Shown here piece by piece: positions 45,878-54,051 of a DNA stretch of 64,000 nucleotides (positions within the stretch are counted from its first letter, which is position 1; each line of letters opens with the position of its first letter). The translations under genes and the position numbers were made by a program. The notes beneath the pieces are model-generated. The model did no database searches. It saw only the letters and a list, made by a program, of their open reading frames with translations, and was not told the origin of the DNA. The stretch is from Vibrio gangliei (GTDB lineage: Bacteria; Pseudomonadota; Gammaproteobacteria; Enterobacterales; Vibrionaceae): the NCBI RefSeq assembly GCF_026001925.1, contig NZ_AP021869.1:1116001-1180000 (forward strand). Direction: 5' to 3'.

Positions 45878-46732
45878 CTAGATTGGGTTTATCTTGTCGT
45901 AACGTGAATCTTTGAGTACATCCTTAACTCGCTTTAAGTTTTCACGAAAACCTGACCCTCGGCGTAGAGTAAAACCCGTTGCTAATACATCAATTACGAC
46001 CATTTGTACGACACGACTTGCCATTGGCATATAAACATCAGTATCCTCTGGAACATCGAGTGTGATGGCTAAATCCGCCGCGTTTTCGAGTGGTGAATCT
46101 TTTGCTGTGATGGCAATAACCGTGGCACCATTTTCTCGCGCTAGGTGGGCGATTTCTACTTGGCTTTTGGTGCGGCCTGTATGAGAAATCAATACCACGA
46201 CATCATTTTCCGTTGAATTAATGCAACTCATACGCTGCATAACGATGTCATCAAAATTCATGATAGGAATATTGAAACGAATGAATTTATTTTGAGCATC
46301 TTTGGCGACCGCTGAAGATGCACCGAGACCAAAGAAGGAAATTCGTTTGGCTTGAGTTAATAAGTCAACCGAGCGATTGATCTGAAATGGGTCAATGCTG
46401 TTTTTGGCCACATCAAGACACGCCATGGTCGATTCAAATATTTTGTGCGTATAAGCATCTGGGCCATCCGATTCTTCCACATTACGATTCACATAAGGCG
46501 TGCCGTTGGCCAAACTTTGTGCAAGATGAAGTTTGAAGTCAGGAAAACCTTTGGTATCCAGTCGACGACAAAATCGGTTAACAGTTGGCTCACTCACATC
46601 GGCAATTTTCGCCAAAGTGGCGATACTAGAATGGATCGCGGTTTGCGGCGCTTCGATAATCACTTCCGCGACTTTACGTTCTGATTTGCTGAAAATATCG
46701 AGGTTCTTTTGGATTTTTTCTAATATATTCAT
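45878..46732 (-). CDS. hexR: RpiR-family regulator HexR
   Basis: 284 residues: N-terminal RpiR/HTH_6 DNA-binding domain (MNILEKIQKNLDIFSKSERKVAEVI, SEPTVNRFCRRL) and a C-terminal SIS sugar-phosphate domain (ISFFGLGASSAVAKDAQNKF, VVLISHTGRTKSQVEIA). HexR senses 2-keto-3-deoxy-6-phosphogluconate and controls central carbon genes. ATG 46732 is the start: it begins the conserved sequence, with GAGAG upstream; the frame to 46852 is spurious. A candidate HexR box lies 124 bp upstream. Confidence 0.94.
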   Translation of the reverse strand: MNILEKIQKNLDIFSKSERKVAEVIIEAPQTAIHSSIATLAKIADVSEPTVNRFCRRLDTKGFPDFKLHLAQSLANGTPYVNRNVEESDGPDAYTHKIFESTMACLDVAKNSIDPFQINRSVDLLTQAKRISFFGLGASSAVAKDAQNKFIRFNIPIMNFDDIVMQRMSCINSTENDVVVLISHTGRTKSQVEIAHLARENGATVIAITAKDSPLENAADLAITLDVPEDTDVYMPMASRVVQMVVIDVLATGFTLRRGSGFRENLKRVKDVLKDSRYDKINPI

Positions 46733-46855
46733 ACTGCTCTCGAATCGATAGGGGCAAATTCTGCTTACTTTATTGGGTATGACACTGAGTATAACCACGA
46801 CAGAATGGGATTGGATGTAGTGGAGTGATATTTTGTCGTGAGAATATGACAAAGC

Positions 46856-46870
46856 TCAAATTAAATTACA
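46856..46870. promoter_or_regulatory. HexR-like operator upstream of hexR
   Basis: TCAAATTAAATTACA matches the HexR palindrome TGTAATTAAATTACA at 13 of 15 positions. It sits upstream of hexR and fits autoregulation. Confidence 0.6.
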
Positions 46871-46906
46871 GTTTTGTAAGTATAAATTGAATTTATTGAA
46901 CTTAAA

Positions 46907-46965
46907 AACGCTCAATCTGTAGTTTGATTCCCTGAAATCAGAAACAAAGTTACAGATTGAGCGTT
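46907..46965 (-). terminator. long-stem hairpin after panP
   Basis: AACGCTCAATCTGTA (46907-46921) and TACAGATTGAGCGTT (46951-46965) form a perfect 15-bp stem with a 29-nt loop that itself contains a TGATT/AATCA mini-stem. On the minus strand GCGTTTTTAAG follows. It probably ends the panP transcript, but the large loop is unusual for an intrinsic terminator. Confidence 0.65.
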
Positions 46966-47007
46966 ATTTGACCCTTAGCTCTTTGAATTTTAGGTATTGG
47001 CTTCTAA

Positions 47008-48654
47008 TTAGCAAGATAAAATCGACTCAGTCAGAGCGATAATTTTGGGTAAAACCACCGGGCTGGTTTGTGCTATCTGACGTTGTTCCTCAATGACAGA
47101 ATGTAAAATGTCGCGTGTCGTCAGTGGGTTGGCTAATACAACACGAAAAACACTGGTTTCCATTCGATCCCATTGTTGTGGGGTTAATCGAGTACGAGAA
47201 ACAAAAGACAGGCCGGTTTCCCTTTGTGTTTTTTGAATAAATTGCGTCAACTCGTTAAGAAGTTGATGCAATAGCTGTTTCTGATCTTGAGAAGCCAGTT
47301 GTAATGCTTGTTTGGTTTTTTCTGGTACATAACGGTAAGTGAGCAAGCACAATTCAGGTTCAGAGATGAGTTCGAAATCAGGCTGTCGTTTAATTAAATC
47401 TGCAAAATATTGTGCCTTTTCAATCCCTTGATCAATAAGTAATTCATAACCTGGTCGGCTAATAATGTGCATACTTGAATAGACAAGCATCGCCATCCCA
47501 GAACGGGAACCTTCAAGGGTATGCGAGCCCAGATCTTTCGAGCCTTTACGTAAAATATACTCTGCGTGATGCTCAATAGCGTGCATGGCTCTCGGGTCTT
47601 TAAATAACACCATGCCTGCGCCCATAGGGATGTACAGTTGTTTATGTGCATCAATCGTGACTGAATCCGCTTTTTCAATCCCATCGAGTAAATAGCGATG
47701 ATTATTCGACATTAAGGTTGCGCCACCCCAAGCAGCATCAACATGGAAATGACAACCTTCGCGCTGAGCAATGTCTGCAATGGTATTGAGAGGATCAATG
47801 TTGCCAGTTTCCGTTGTGCCAGCCACACCAACAATGGCAAATGGTTTGATGTTCTTGGCTTTGAGTTCGGCAATTTTATCTTCTAATGCTTTTGGACAAA
47901 TTCTGTTGTGTTCATCTGTTTTAACCGCAACCAAACTGTCACGGCCGATACCGAGAACATCGGCGGCTTTTTTCAAAGAATAGTGGCCACGCTCCGATAC
48001 TAACACCGCCATACCTTGGTAGCCGTAGTGCATCATGGCCTTAAATAAGCCTTCTTCCTCTACTCCTTGGAATTCGCCATCCGCTTTTAAGGCATTATTG
48101 CGGGCTACCCACAAAGCCGTAATATTGGCAATCGTGCCACCTGAGCAAAAGGCACCAAGAGAATGTTCTGCACTGTGCATCCATTGCTGATAAAAATCAT
48201 CGTTTTGGCTATAGATTAGCCGATGTAGCATACCTAAAACTTGTCGTTCTAAAGGCGTAAAGGCTTTAGAGGTTTCTATTTTGACTAAGTTTTGGTTGAG
48301 CGCGATCATAATCTTGGACAGTGGCATTAAAAAATAAGGTAATGCCGAAGTCATGTGGCCAATGAAACTAGGTGCTGAGGTGTGAACAGAATGAGACACG
48401 ACAGTATCAAGCAAATGCTGAGTATGTTTTGAAACAAAAGTAGGGGATTCAGGAATAGCGGCATCGGAGAAATCTTTTTCAATTTCTGATAACGGTTTTT
48501 CTTCTGCAACGATGTGCTCTCTTAGAAACTCATTCAGATTTTGAGAGAGCTTTTGTTCGATGTGACCTAATGTTGAATCAGGTGCTTCTGGTACGGTAAA
48601 AATACGTAACAAACTCTCAAAATTGACATCTACAATTTTGTCATCAGATCCCAT
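47008..48654 (-). CDS. panP: PLP-dependent aspartate 1-decarboxylase PanP
   Basis: 548-residue group II PLP decarboxylase that makes beta-alanine from aspartate for pantothenate and CoA. It replaces pyruvoyl PanD in vibrios. It has FCSGGTIANITALWVARN (PLP phosphate region), HFHVDAAWGG (Asp stacking the pyridine nitrogen) and TIDAHKQLYIPMGAG with the Schiff-base Lys. It resembles glutamate decarboxylases in general, but the overall pattern is that of the vibrio PanP group. Start ATG 48654 has only a weak GAG upstream. Confidence 0.9.
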   Translation of the reverse strand: MGSDDKIVDVNFESLLRIFTVPEAPDSTLGHIEQKLSQNLNEFLREHIVAEEKPLSEIEKDFSDAAIPESPTFVSKHTQHLLDTVVSHSVHTSAPSFIGHMTSALPYFLMPLSKIMIALNQNLVKIETSKAFTPLERQVLGMLHRLIYSQNDDFYQQWMHSAEHSLGAFCSGGTIANITALWVARNNALKADGEFQGVEEEGLFKAMMHYGYQGMAVLVSERGHYSLKKAADVLGIGRDSLVAVKTDEHNRICPKALEDKIAELKAKNIKPFAIVGVAGTTETGNIDPLNTIADIAQREGCHFHVDAAWGGATLMSNNHRYLLDGIEKADSVTIDAHKQLYIPMGAGMVLFKDPRAMHAIEHHAEYILRKGSKDLGSHTLEGSRSGMAMLVYSSMHIISRPGYELLIDQGIEKAQYFADLIKRQPDFELISEPELCLLTYRYVPEKTKQALQLASQDQKQLLHQLLNELTQFIQKTQRETGLSFVSRTRLTPQQWDRMETSVFRVVLANPLTTRDILHSVIEEQRQIAQTSPVVLPKIIALTESILSC

Positions 48655-48689
48655 AACTCGATTTTCTTCTATTCAATGGATACAACAGC

Positions 48690-48733
48690 TGAGCGAGACA
48701 ATTTAGCCTAAATTATCGTTCATGTCTCGCTCA
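48690..48733 (-). terminator. 11-bp inverted repeat after the secreted-protein gene
   Basis: TGAGCGAGACA (48690-48700) and TGTCTCGCTCA (48723-48733) are perfect complements around a 22-nt loop that contains AATTTAG/CTAAATT symmetry. It lies between the 3' end of the gene at 48758 and the panP start. No T-run follows, so its role as terminator is uncertain. Confidence 0.5.
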
Positions 48734-48757
48734 AATAAGGCCGGTAGGTTGAAACGC

Positions 48758-49297
48758 TTATTGGCACTGAATCTTGTTAGCAGCCGCAACGGCTTGATTG
48801 TATTTATCGAGTGCAGGCTTGATGTTACTCGGATGGCTGAGTAAATCGGCGAAAGCTGAGCGTAATTCGTAGTTCTTTTCATTTGGAATGGATTGACGAT
48901 CATCAAATGTCGCTTTCGCAATTGAACCTAATTCATCATCACGTTGGGATAGAGCTTTCACATCCACTTGAGTGAGTTTCAGCCAAGATTCAACTTGTTC
49001 ATCAATAGCAACTTTTGCAGGCTCATTCTCAAGATAATAATCAACGGCGGCTCGATTAAGTTCAAAGTGGTGAGTCCTACCTTGTAAAAACCAATCACCC
49101 ACTTCTTTTAATTCAGGATTTGAGTCGGTGGTGATAGAAACAAGATCTTGATACCAAGTTAACGAAGCATCGATATAAGCATCGTATTTTGAAACCAAAC
49201 AGCGGGTATTGGTGGTGTTTGCCTCAATGGCTGACGCCGTATTGGTAACAGTGACAAGTGCTGCACTAAATAATAAAGCCAGAACCGATTTTTTCAT
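48758..49297 (-). CDS. secreted hypothetical protein
   Basis: 179 residues with a clear signal peptide (MKKSVLALLFSAALVTVTNTASA). The mature part is helical and acidic with two Cys (TRCLVSKYDAY near the start and IQCQ at the very end) that may form a disulfide. No family recognised. AAGGAAAG lies before ATG 49297. It may be periplasmic. Confidence 0.78.
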   Translation of the reverse strand: MKKSVLALLFSAALVTVTNTASAIEANTTNTRCLVSKYDAYIDASLTWYQDLVSITTDSNPELKEVGDWFLQGRTHHFELNRAAVDYYLENEPAKVAIDEQVESWLKLTQVDVKALSQRDDELGSIAKATFDDRQSIPNEKNYELRSAFADLLSHPSNIKPALDKYNQAVAAANKIQCQ

Positions 49298-49490
49298 TTT
49301 CTTTCCTTGATATGCACTTTCTACGAAAGGGAGCTAACAGTAGAACCTATGTTTACGTCTCATTAGTTATAGAGATACAAGTTATAGAGACATTAGTTTT
49401 ATATAAAACATATTATACAAGTCGAACATGAACGTCAGCGCTCGATGTCACCCTTTGTCACTTTTCGTGGACATAAACTGTCTCAGTTTG

Positions 49491-50396
49491 TTAAGCGCCG
49501 AGTGAAACAAAAAATAGCATGAGTATTGGAACTAATAAGCTCAGGATAAAACCACTCACAATGGCAATAGGCACACACTTCACACCGCCTGTGTTTTGTA
49601 TTACTGGAAGGGTGAAGTCCATCGCGGTTGCACCAGCATAACCTATGCTGGTACACGGATAACGTCGAATTAGCATCGGAATTGTAATTAACGCAACCAG
49701 CTCTCGTAGCAGTTCTAACATAAATGAGGCACCACCATAAACCGGTCCATAAGCATCACCCATGAGAATACCGGCTAATGAATACCAGCCAAAACCTGAA
49801 GACATCGCTAGAGCGTTGGTCATTGGAATATTCAAAATATAAGAAGCAATGATGCCTCCTACCCAAGACGTGACCACAATAATGGTGGCGATGATCATGC
49901 CTCGTTTATTCAGAATGATTTGTCGTAGCGTTAACCCACTGTTTCTTAATTGAATACCGATAAAGAACAACAAGAGAAGTAAAATTGATTCACTAATTTG
50001 TGCAATAAACGGAATGTGGAAAGGAACCAGCAAGCCGATCACTAATCCAGCCCCTACGACGACAATGAGTTTTGCCGATTCTAACGCCATAGCATAAATG
50101 GGTAATGAGGCGGCTTTTGAGTGTGCTTCAATCGGTAGCCATTTATCAACTAAGGGGAGAGCGGCAACGTTACAAGTACCAATACAGATAAAGAAGGTAA
50201 AAGTAAACAAAGCAATGGTTTGCAAGTTTGAGCCTAAGTTATCCAGTGAGGATAAACTCAATCCCATGAAAAATAAAATCACATAAATAAGGTATGAAAC
50301 AGCCTTATTAATTTTTTGGTGCCAATCTTCATTTTTGAGAGTGATGAAGTAACCAAGCACGAGCGGCAGAAAAATCATAAATACGCCGGAATACAT
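49491..50396 (-). CDS. lysO: lysine exporter LysO (YbjE family)
   Basis: 301 residues, about eight membrane helices. It matches LysO: two-part layout with ILFFMGLSLSSLDNLG in the N-half and SGFGWYSLAG, FMLELLRELVAL and GGVKCVPIAIVSG in the C-half. E. coli LysO exports L-lysine. ATG 50396 is chosen because GAGG lies 5 nt upstream; the GTG at 50402 would overlap it. I see no lysine riboswitch or ArgR box in the 5' gap. Confidence 0.9.
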   Translation of the reverse strand: MYSGVFMIFLPLVLGYFITLKNEDWHQKINKAVSYLIYVILFFMGLSLSSLDNLGSNLQTIALFTFTFFICIGTCNVAALPLVDKWLPIEAHSKAASLPIYAMALESAKLIVVVGAGLVIGLLVPFHIPFIAQISESILLLLLFFIGIQLRNSGLTLRQIILNKRGMIIATIIVVTSWVGGIIASYILNIPMTNALAMSSGFGWYSLAGILMGDAYGPVYGGASFMLELLRELVALITIPMLIRRYPCTSIGYAGATAMDFTLPVIQNTGGVKCVPIAIVSGFILSLLVPILMLFFVSLGA

Positions 50397-50894
50397 AAAC
50401 ACCTCAAAATTGATCGTAGAGAAATTGATGGGCTATCTTAATGATTTTGAGAATGAAAATCACCTCATTAAAAAAAGGAACGTCAAACTTTCATTGAAAA
50501 TAAGAAGCTAAAAACGGCTTATTGATAGTCTTATTAAATATAAGGATATTTTTTGTCTCGATATAACTTTACGCTTTCATGACAAAAATGAGAAATTAAT
50601 GCGATGCACATCTCGTTTTTGTCAGTCTTTTCTTACGCTGATGTGAGCTGTGTACTTACTTAATTTTTATCATGAAGTATCATTTATATTAGAGCGTGTT
50701 CATAGAAAATCGGTGAATGGATGTCTGGTTTTTATTCTCGCTCGCAAAAATATGGAAGTTATAACCACTTACGTCATCAACGCTCTTTGTCATTGAGAAC
50801 GAATAGTTGTGTAAGCTGGTTTTTAAAACAATATGTCAGTTAGTGACGCTTGTGTATTGATCGGGGGGTTAAACATAAGTATGGAGGTTACACA
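50397..50894. other. divergent intergenic region lysO-tfoX
   Basis: A 498-bp AT-rich gap. The tfoX-proximal 100 bp contain an 8-bp inverted repeat that reaches the tfoX ribosome binding site. The rest has short inverted segments (ACAAAAATGAG near 50582 with CTCGTTTTTGT near 50611) but no ORF I can support. Confidence 0.5.
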
Positions 50895-50895
50895 A
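50807..50895 (+). promoter_or_regulatory. possible translation-control hairpin in the tfoX leader
   Basis: TTGTGTAA at 50807-50814 is the exact reverse complement of TTACACAA at 50888-50895, which is the spacer between GGAGG (50883-50887) and the ATG (50895). Pairing would bury the start region. In V. cholerae the tfoX leader is known to be inhibitory and opened by the chitin-induced sRNA TfoR, so a similar switch is plausible here. Confidence 0.45.
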
Positions 50896-51488
50896 TGGGC
50901 AGTAATATGGAACGGTCATTTTTGGAATATGTGACCAAGTTTGGCGCATTTCAAAAGCGTTCAATGTTTGGAGGTATTGGACTTTTTAGTGACGATGCTA
51001 TGTATGCTTTGCTTTCGAATGATACGATTTTTATTCGTGGTGGTGAAGAGTTAGATGCCATCTTGAGTGAAAAGGGGTGTGAAAGATATAAGCATGTGAA
51101 AAAGCAGACCGTGGCAACCGTAAATTATTTTGATATCACACAACTGTTTTCAGAAAGAGATGCAGAGTTAGATGATATTGTTCAGCGTTCAATTGAACAC
51201 TCTAAACAAGAACGAGCGTTTCAAAAATCCGCCGATAGCCGTAGATTACGAGACTTACCAAATATGCAGCTAACATTAGAGCGTATGGTGAAAAAAGCAG
51301 GCGTTCCAGATGTGAATACCTTTTTGCAGATGGGACCCGAAGATGTATTTAAAAAAGTCAAAGAAGTTTATGGCGGTGATGTTGATATCCGGTTGTTATG
51401 GAAGTTCGCCGGAGCCGTTGATGGTTGTCATTGGAAACTTATTCAAGAGCCTAGAAAGCAGCAACTTTTATCCAGTGTGCATCATTAA
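50895..51488 (+). CDS. tfoX: TfoX/Sxy competence regulator
   Basis: 197 residues with both TfoX domains: N-terminal KRSMFGGIGLFSDDAMYALLSNDTIFIRGG and C-terminal RLRDLPNMQLTLERMVKKAGV...LLWKFAGAVDG.HWKLIQEPRK. This pattern is closer to vibrio TfoX than to TfoY. TfoX with CRP switches on DNA uptake genes and, in vibrios, type VI secretion. GGAGG 7 nt before ATG 50895 fixes the start; the frame to 50850 is not used. Confidence 0.93.
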   Translation: MGSNMERSFLEYVTKFGAFQKRSMFGGIGLFSDDAMYALLSNDTIFIRGGEELDAILSEKGCERYKHVKKQTVATVNYFDITQLFSERDAELDDIVQRSIEHSKQERAFQKSADSRRLRDLPNMQLTLERMVKKAGVPDVNTFLQMGPEDVFKKVKEVYGGDVDIRLLWKFAGAVDGCHWKLIQEPRKQQLLSSVHH

Positions 51489-51508
51489 GATAGTCAAAGT
51501 GCAATTAA

Positions 51509-51544
51509 AAAGCCTCGTATTGTTATGAATGCGAGGCTTTTTTA
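51509..51544 (+). terminator. intrinsic terminator of tfoX
   Basis: AAAAGCCTCG and CGAGGCTTTT pair around a loop from 51519 to 51532, followed by T residues to about 51544. Confidence 0.85.
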
Positions 51545-51601
51545 TATCTTATTTTTTAGTCATCTGCTCTATAACCGTCAATTATCTAAAAGTCAGTTAA
51601 C

Positions 51602-51686
51602 AACGAAAATCCGTAAATAAAAACAATCTGTTAATAAAAGCAATCCGTTAATAAAAACAACCCGTTAATAAAAACAATCAGTTATC
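51602..51686. repeat. 17-nt tandem repeat, five units
   Basis: Five head-to-tail 17-nt units begin at 51602, 51619, 51636, 51653 and 51670. The middle three share AAAARCAAYCYGTTAAT (for example AAAAGCAATCCGTTAAT); the outer two are diverged. The array lies between the tfoX terminator and the convergent outer-membrane gene, so it is probably non-coding. Confidence 0.8.
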
Positions 51687-51729
51687 GATAAAATTAGACT
51701 CAATGCTAAGGATTGACGATTAAAAGTGA

Positions 51730-52284
51730 TTAATAATTAAAGCGAGCCGTTACCATCACTTGATCGCCATAGATATAGTTCAGTTTACCTTCTAAGCCGA
51801 TTGAGAAAAGTTCTGTTGCATGGAAGCGTCCAGAAATTGTACCGTACCATTCATCGGTATCGAGCTCGTTATTGATGGTGTAATAACCAACTTTACCACC
51901 GATTTCGAATTGTGGACCAAGCCATTGTCTAACACCTAAGTTCACTTCCATACCTGGATCATTATCGTACTTTTTACGGTCATCAACTAATTTGAAAAGC
52001 ATTTCACCTGTTAGGTCAGCCCAGTTGTTAACCGGTGCGTGGAAACCCAAACCAGCGGATAGGTCGTAATCACTATCAAATTCAGAATCAAGTGACAAAA
52101 TGGCGTGCGCGTTAGGGTGAATAGATTTACTAATACCAGCACCAAAGGTCATAGGGCTGAAACCGATACGAGCATCGATATAGTCGTAGTTGAAATTGCT
52201 CATGTTTGCAGCACTGGTATCGCTAGCGGCGAAAGCTGAGCTTGATGCTAGTAATAACCCTGTTAGAATCAAAGACTTGCGCAT
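51730..52284 (-). CDS. outer membrane beta-barrel protein, YfaZ-like
   Basis: 184 residues: signal peptide MRKSLILTGLLLASSSAFA, then alternating amphipathic strands (YDYIDARIGFSPMTFGAGISKSI, DYDLSAGLGFHAPVNNW, MEVNLGVRQWLGPQFEIGGKVGYY) ending in the aromatic FNY, typical of outer-membrane insertion. The size suggests an 8-stranded barrel. It resembles YfaZ-type proteins of unknown role, but I am not sure of the family. ATG 52284 starts the signal peptide, with AAAGGG upstream. Confidence 0.75.
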   Translation of the reverse strand: MRKSLILTGLLLASSSAFAASDTSAANMSNFNYDYIDARIGFSPMTFGAGISKSIHPNAHAILSLDSEFDSDYDLSAGLGFHAPVNNWADLTGEMLFKLVDDRKKYDNDPGMEVNLGVRQWLGPQFEIGGKVGYYTINNELDTDEWYGTISGRFHATELFSIGLEGKLNYIYGDQVMVTARFNY

Positions 52285-52577
52285 GTAAGAAAACCCTTTT
52301 CTTATGTGATCAATTATTGGCAATAATGCAAATACTCTTTACCGTAGAAGCAGTAGTGGCAATGATGTTGAGTATAAATGTCTGTAAGGCTCGATTTTCT
52401 CAGAAGTAGAGCCCTATGTAAATTAACAAAGTCACTATGAATATGATACAAGACGTATCAAAGTTGACGAATCGATGACATCTTAGCGTTATGATATGTC
52501 GATTGAAACATTGGTATCGTAATTTATATAGATGATAGGTGCTTAGTCGCACTCATTTTTATTTTTGAAGGATTAAC

Positions 52578-53840
52578 ATGAATAACGTGAAAAAGTTTGC
52601 TGCTATTGGTGGTTTTGTTGCTTTAGCTGCATGTTGGCCATTGGCGGTAGGGCAGTTTGCGCAAAATACTATTCAAAATGGTGTTGCTGAGCTTAATCAA
52701 GATGGAGTCCAAGTTGAATTGGTTCACTACGAGCGTGGCTATCTGTCTTCAACTGCACAAACGAAAATCAAAGTGATTGATCCACTATTAAAGCAACAGC
52801 TGCAAATGGATGGTTTGCCGACAGAGTTCGTACTTGATCATGATATCAGTCATGGCTTAATCAGTATTTCAACCGATACTAAGCCAGTTGACTATCAAAC
52901 GCTGCCAATCGATATTCATTCTGTCACCTATTTTAATGGCTCAACGGCGTTAGATTTAACGAGTCAAAAAATGGCGTTTACCTTTGCCAACGATTTGAAT
53001 TCGAAACTAGAATTTTCTCCTGCCAAGTTGAATGCTCACATAACTCGTTCTGGCGAAGTGGAGTTCAATTATCAGTTCGATGGTTTTAATGGTCACTTTA
53101 GCAGTGGAGAGTCGATTCTCATTGATGCAGCGAGTGGTTCTGGTCATGGTGAGAAAAAACAAGGGTTTTGGTTAGGGAAGCAAAACCTTGCCATGGGTGA
53201 GTTCAATATGATCGATGCTCAAGGCGAGAGTATGGTCAATATTCACCAATTTGATTATGAATTCAATACGCAAGAAAACTCGGCAGACAGTACGTTCTCA
53301 AGCCATCATAAGGTGACAGCAGACAGTGTGAATGTGAGTGATGAAACCGTGTCTGACTTAGCCTTAGATGCGTCTTTTAATAACTTGGATATTGCGGCAT
53401 TTTCACAATTACTGAGTGTTTATCAGAATAAGGCTCAAGCGCCTAGCGCTGAAGATATGAAGCAGGCGATGAATTCAGTGGATGCCTTGTTTGCTAAAGG
53501 TTTCAACCTGTCGCTAAACGAGATGAAAGCATCCATCCGAGAGGGTAAATTTAATACAGATTGGAAATTGGATTTCCCAAAAACAGACAAGCAAGTTACT
53601 AAGAACCCGATGCAAATTTTGTCTTCTGTACAAGGTGGAGCGAATGCGTTTATTTCAAATGAGATGGTGAAACAATTCCCATTTATTCAGCCAGGGCTAG
53701 ATGATCTTATGCGTCAAGGTGTTATGACACAACAAGCCGAGGGCTATTATATTAATGGCACCATTGAGTCGGGCAATGTGGTCTTTAAAGGTGGAAAATC
53801 TATGCCTTTACTGATGGTGATCGCACCGTTATTTCTATAA
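52578..53840 (+). CDS. YdgA/DUF945 family protein
   Basis: 420 residues: an N-terminal signal anchor (FAAIGGFVALAACWPLAVG), then the DUF945 layout with GVQVELVHYERGYLSSTAQTKIKV and a C-terminal GYYINGTIESGNVVFKGGKSMPL. E. coli YdgA is an inner-membrane-anchored periplasmic protein of unknown function. AGGATTAAC precedes ATG 52578. The last coding triplets are part of an 18-nt tandem repeat, and the TAA stop differs from the CAA at the same place in the two following repeat units. Confidence 0.87.
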   Translation: MNNVKKFAAIGGFVALAACWPLAVGQFAQNTIQNGVAELNQDGVQVELVHYERGYLSSTAQTKIKVIDPLLKQQLQMDGLPTEFVLDHDISHGLISISTDTKPVDYQTLPIDIHSVTYFNGSTALDLTSQKMAFTFANDLNSKLEFSPAKLNAHITRSGEVEFNYQFDGFNGHFSSGESILIDAASGSGHGEKKQGFWLGKQNLAMGEFNMIDAQGESMVNIHQFDYEFNTQENSADSTFSSHHKVTADSVNVSDETVSDLALDASFNNLDIAAFSQLLSVYQNKAQAPSAEDMKQAMNSVDALFAKGFNLSLNEMKASIREGKFNTDWKLDFPKTDKQVTKNPMQILSSVQGGANAFISNEMVKQFPFIQPGLDDLMRQGVMTQQAEGYYINGTIESGNVVFKGGKSMPLLMVIAPLFL

Positions 53841-53878
53841 TTACCGTTATTACTACAATTACCGTTATTTCTACAATT
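53825..53878. repeat. 18-nt tandem repeat across the DUF945 stop codon
   Basis: Three units: ACCGTTATTTCTATAATT (53825-53842), ACCGTTATTACTACAATT (53843-53860) and ACCGTTATTTCTACAATT (53861-53878). The first unit contains the gene's TAA stop; the others have CAA in that position. The repeat period keeps frame. Confidence 0.85.
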
Positions 53879-53921
53879 AGAAAAGACTGAAATTGTTTTA
53901 TTTTCATCCTTAAGTCAGTAA

Positions 53922-53946
53922 AGAGGCCAAGTCGGCCTCTTTTTTT
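53922..53946 (+). terminator. intrinsic terminator after DUF945 gene
   Basis: AGAGGCC (53922-53928), AAGTC loop and GGCCTCT (53934-53940), perfect 7-bp stem with a T-run. Confidence 0.87.
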
Positions 53947-54051
53947 GTATTTATTCAAAAATGGCTTTTCTCAATCTGATAAAAAATGGTATTACTGTAG
54001 TTACATTTTTCTTAAACCCTTTATTTTAATCACGCAGGAGCAACATTGATC

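Noticed and set aside
46733..46852. N-terminal extension of hexR by 40 residues
   Set aside because: HexR proteins begin MNxLEKIQ; the extension lacks a start signal and would run over the upstream control region.
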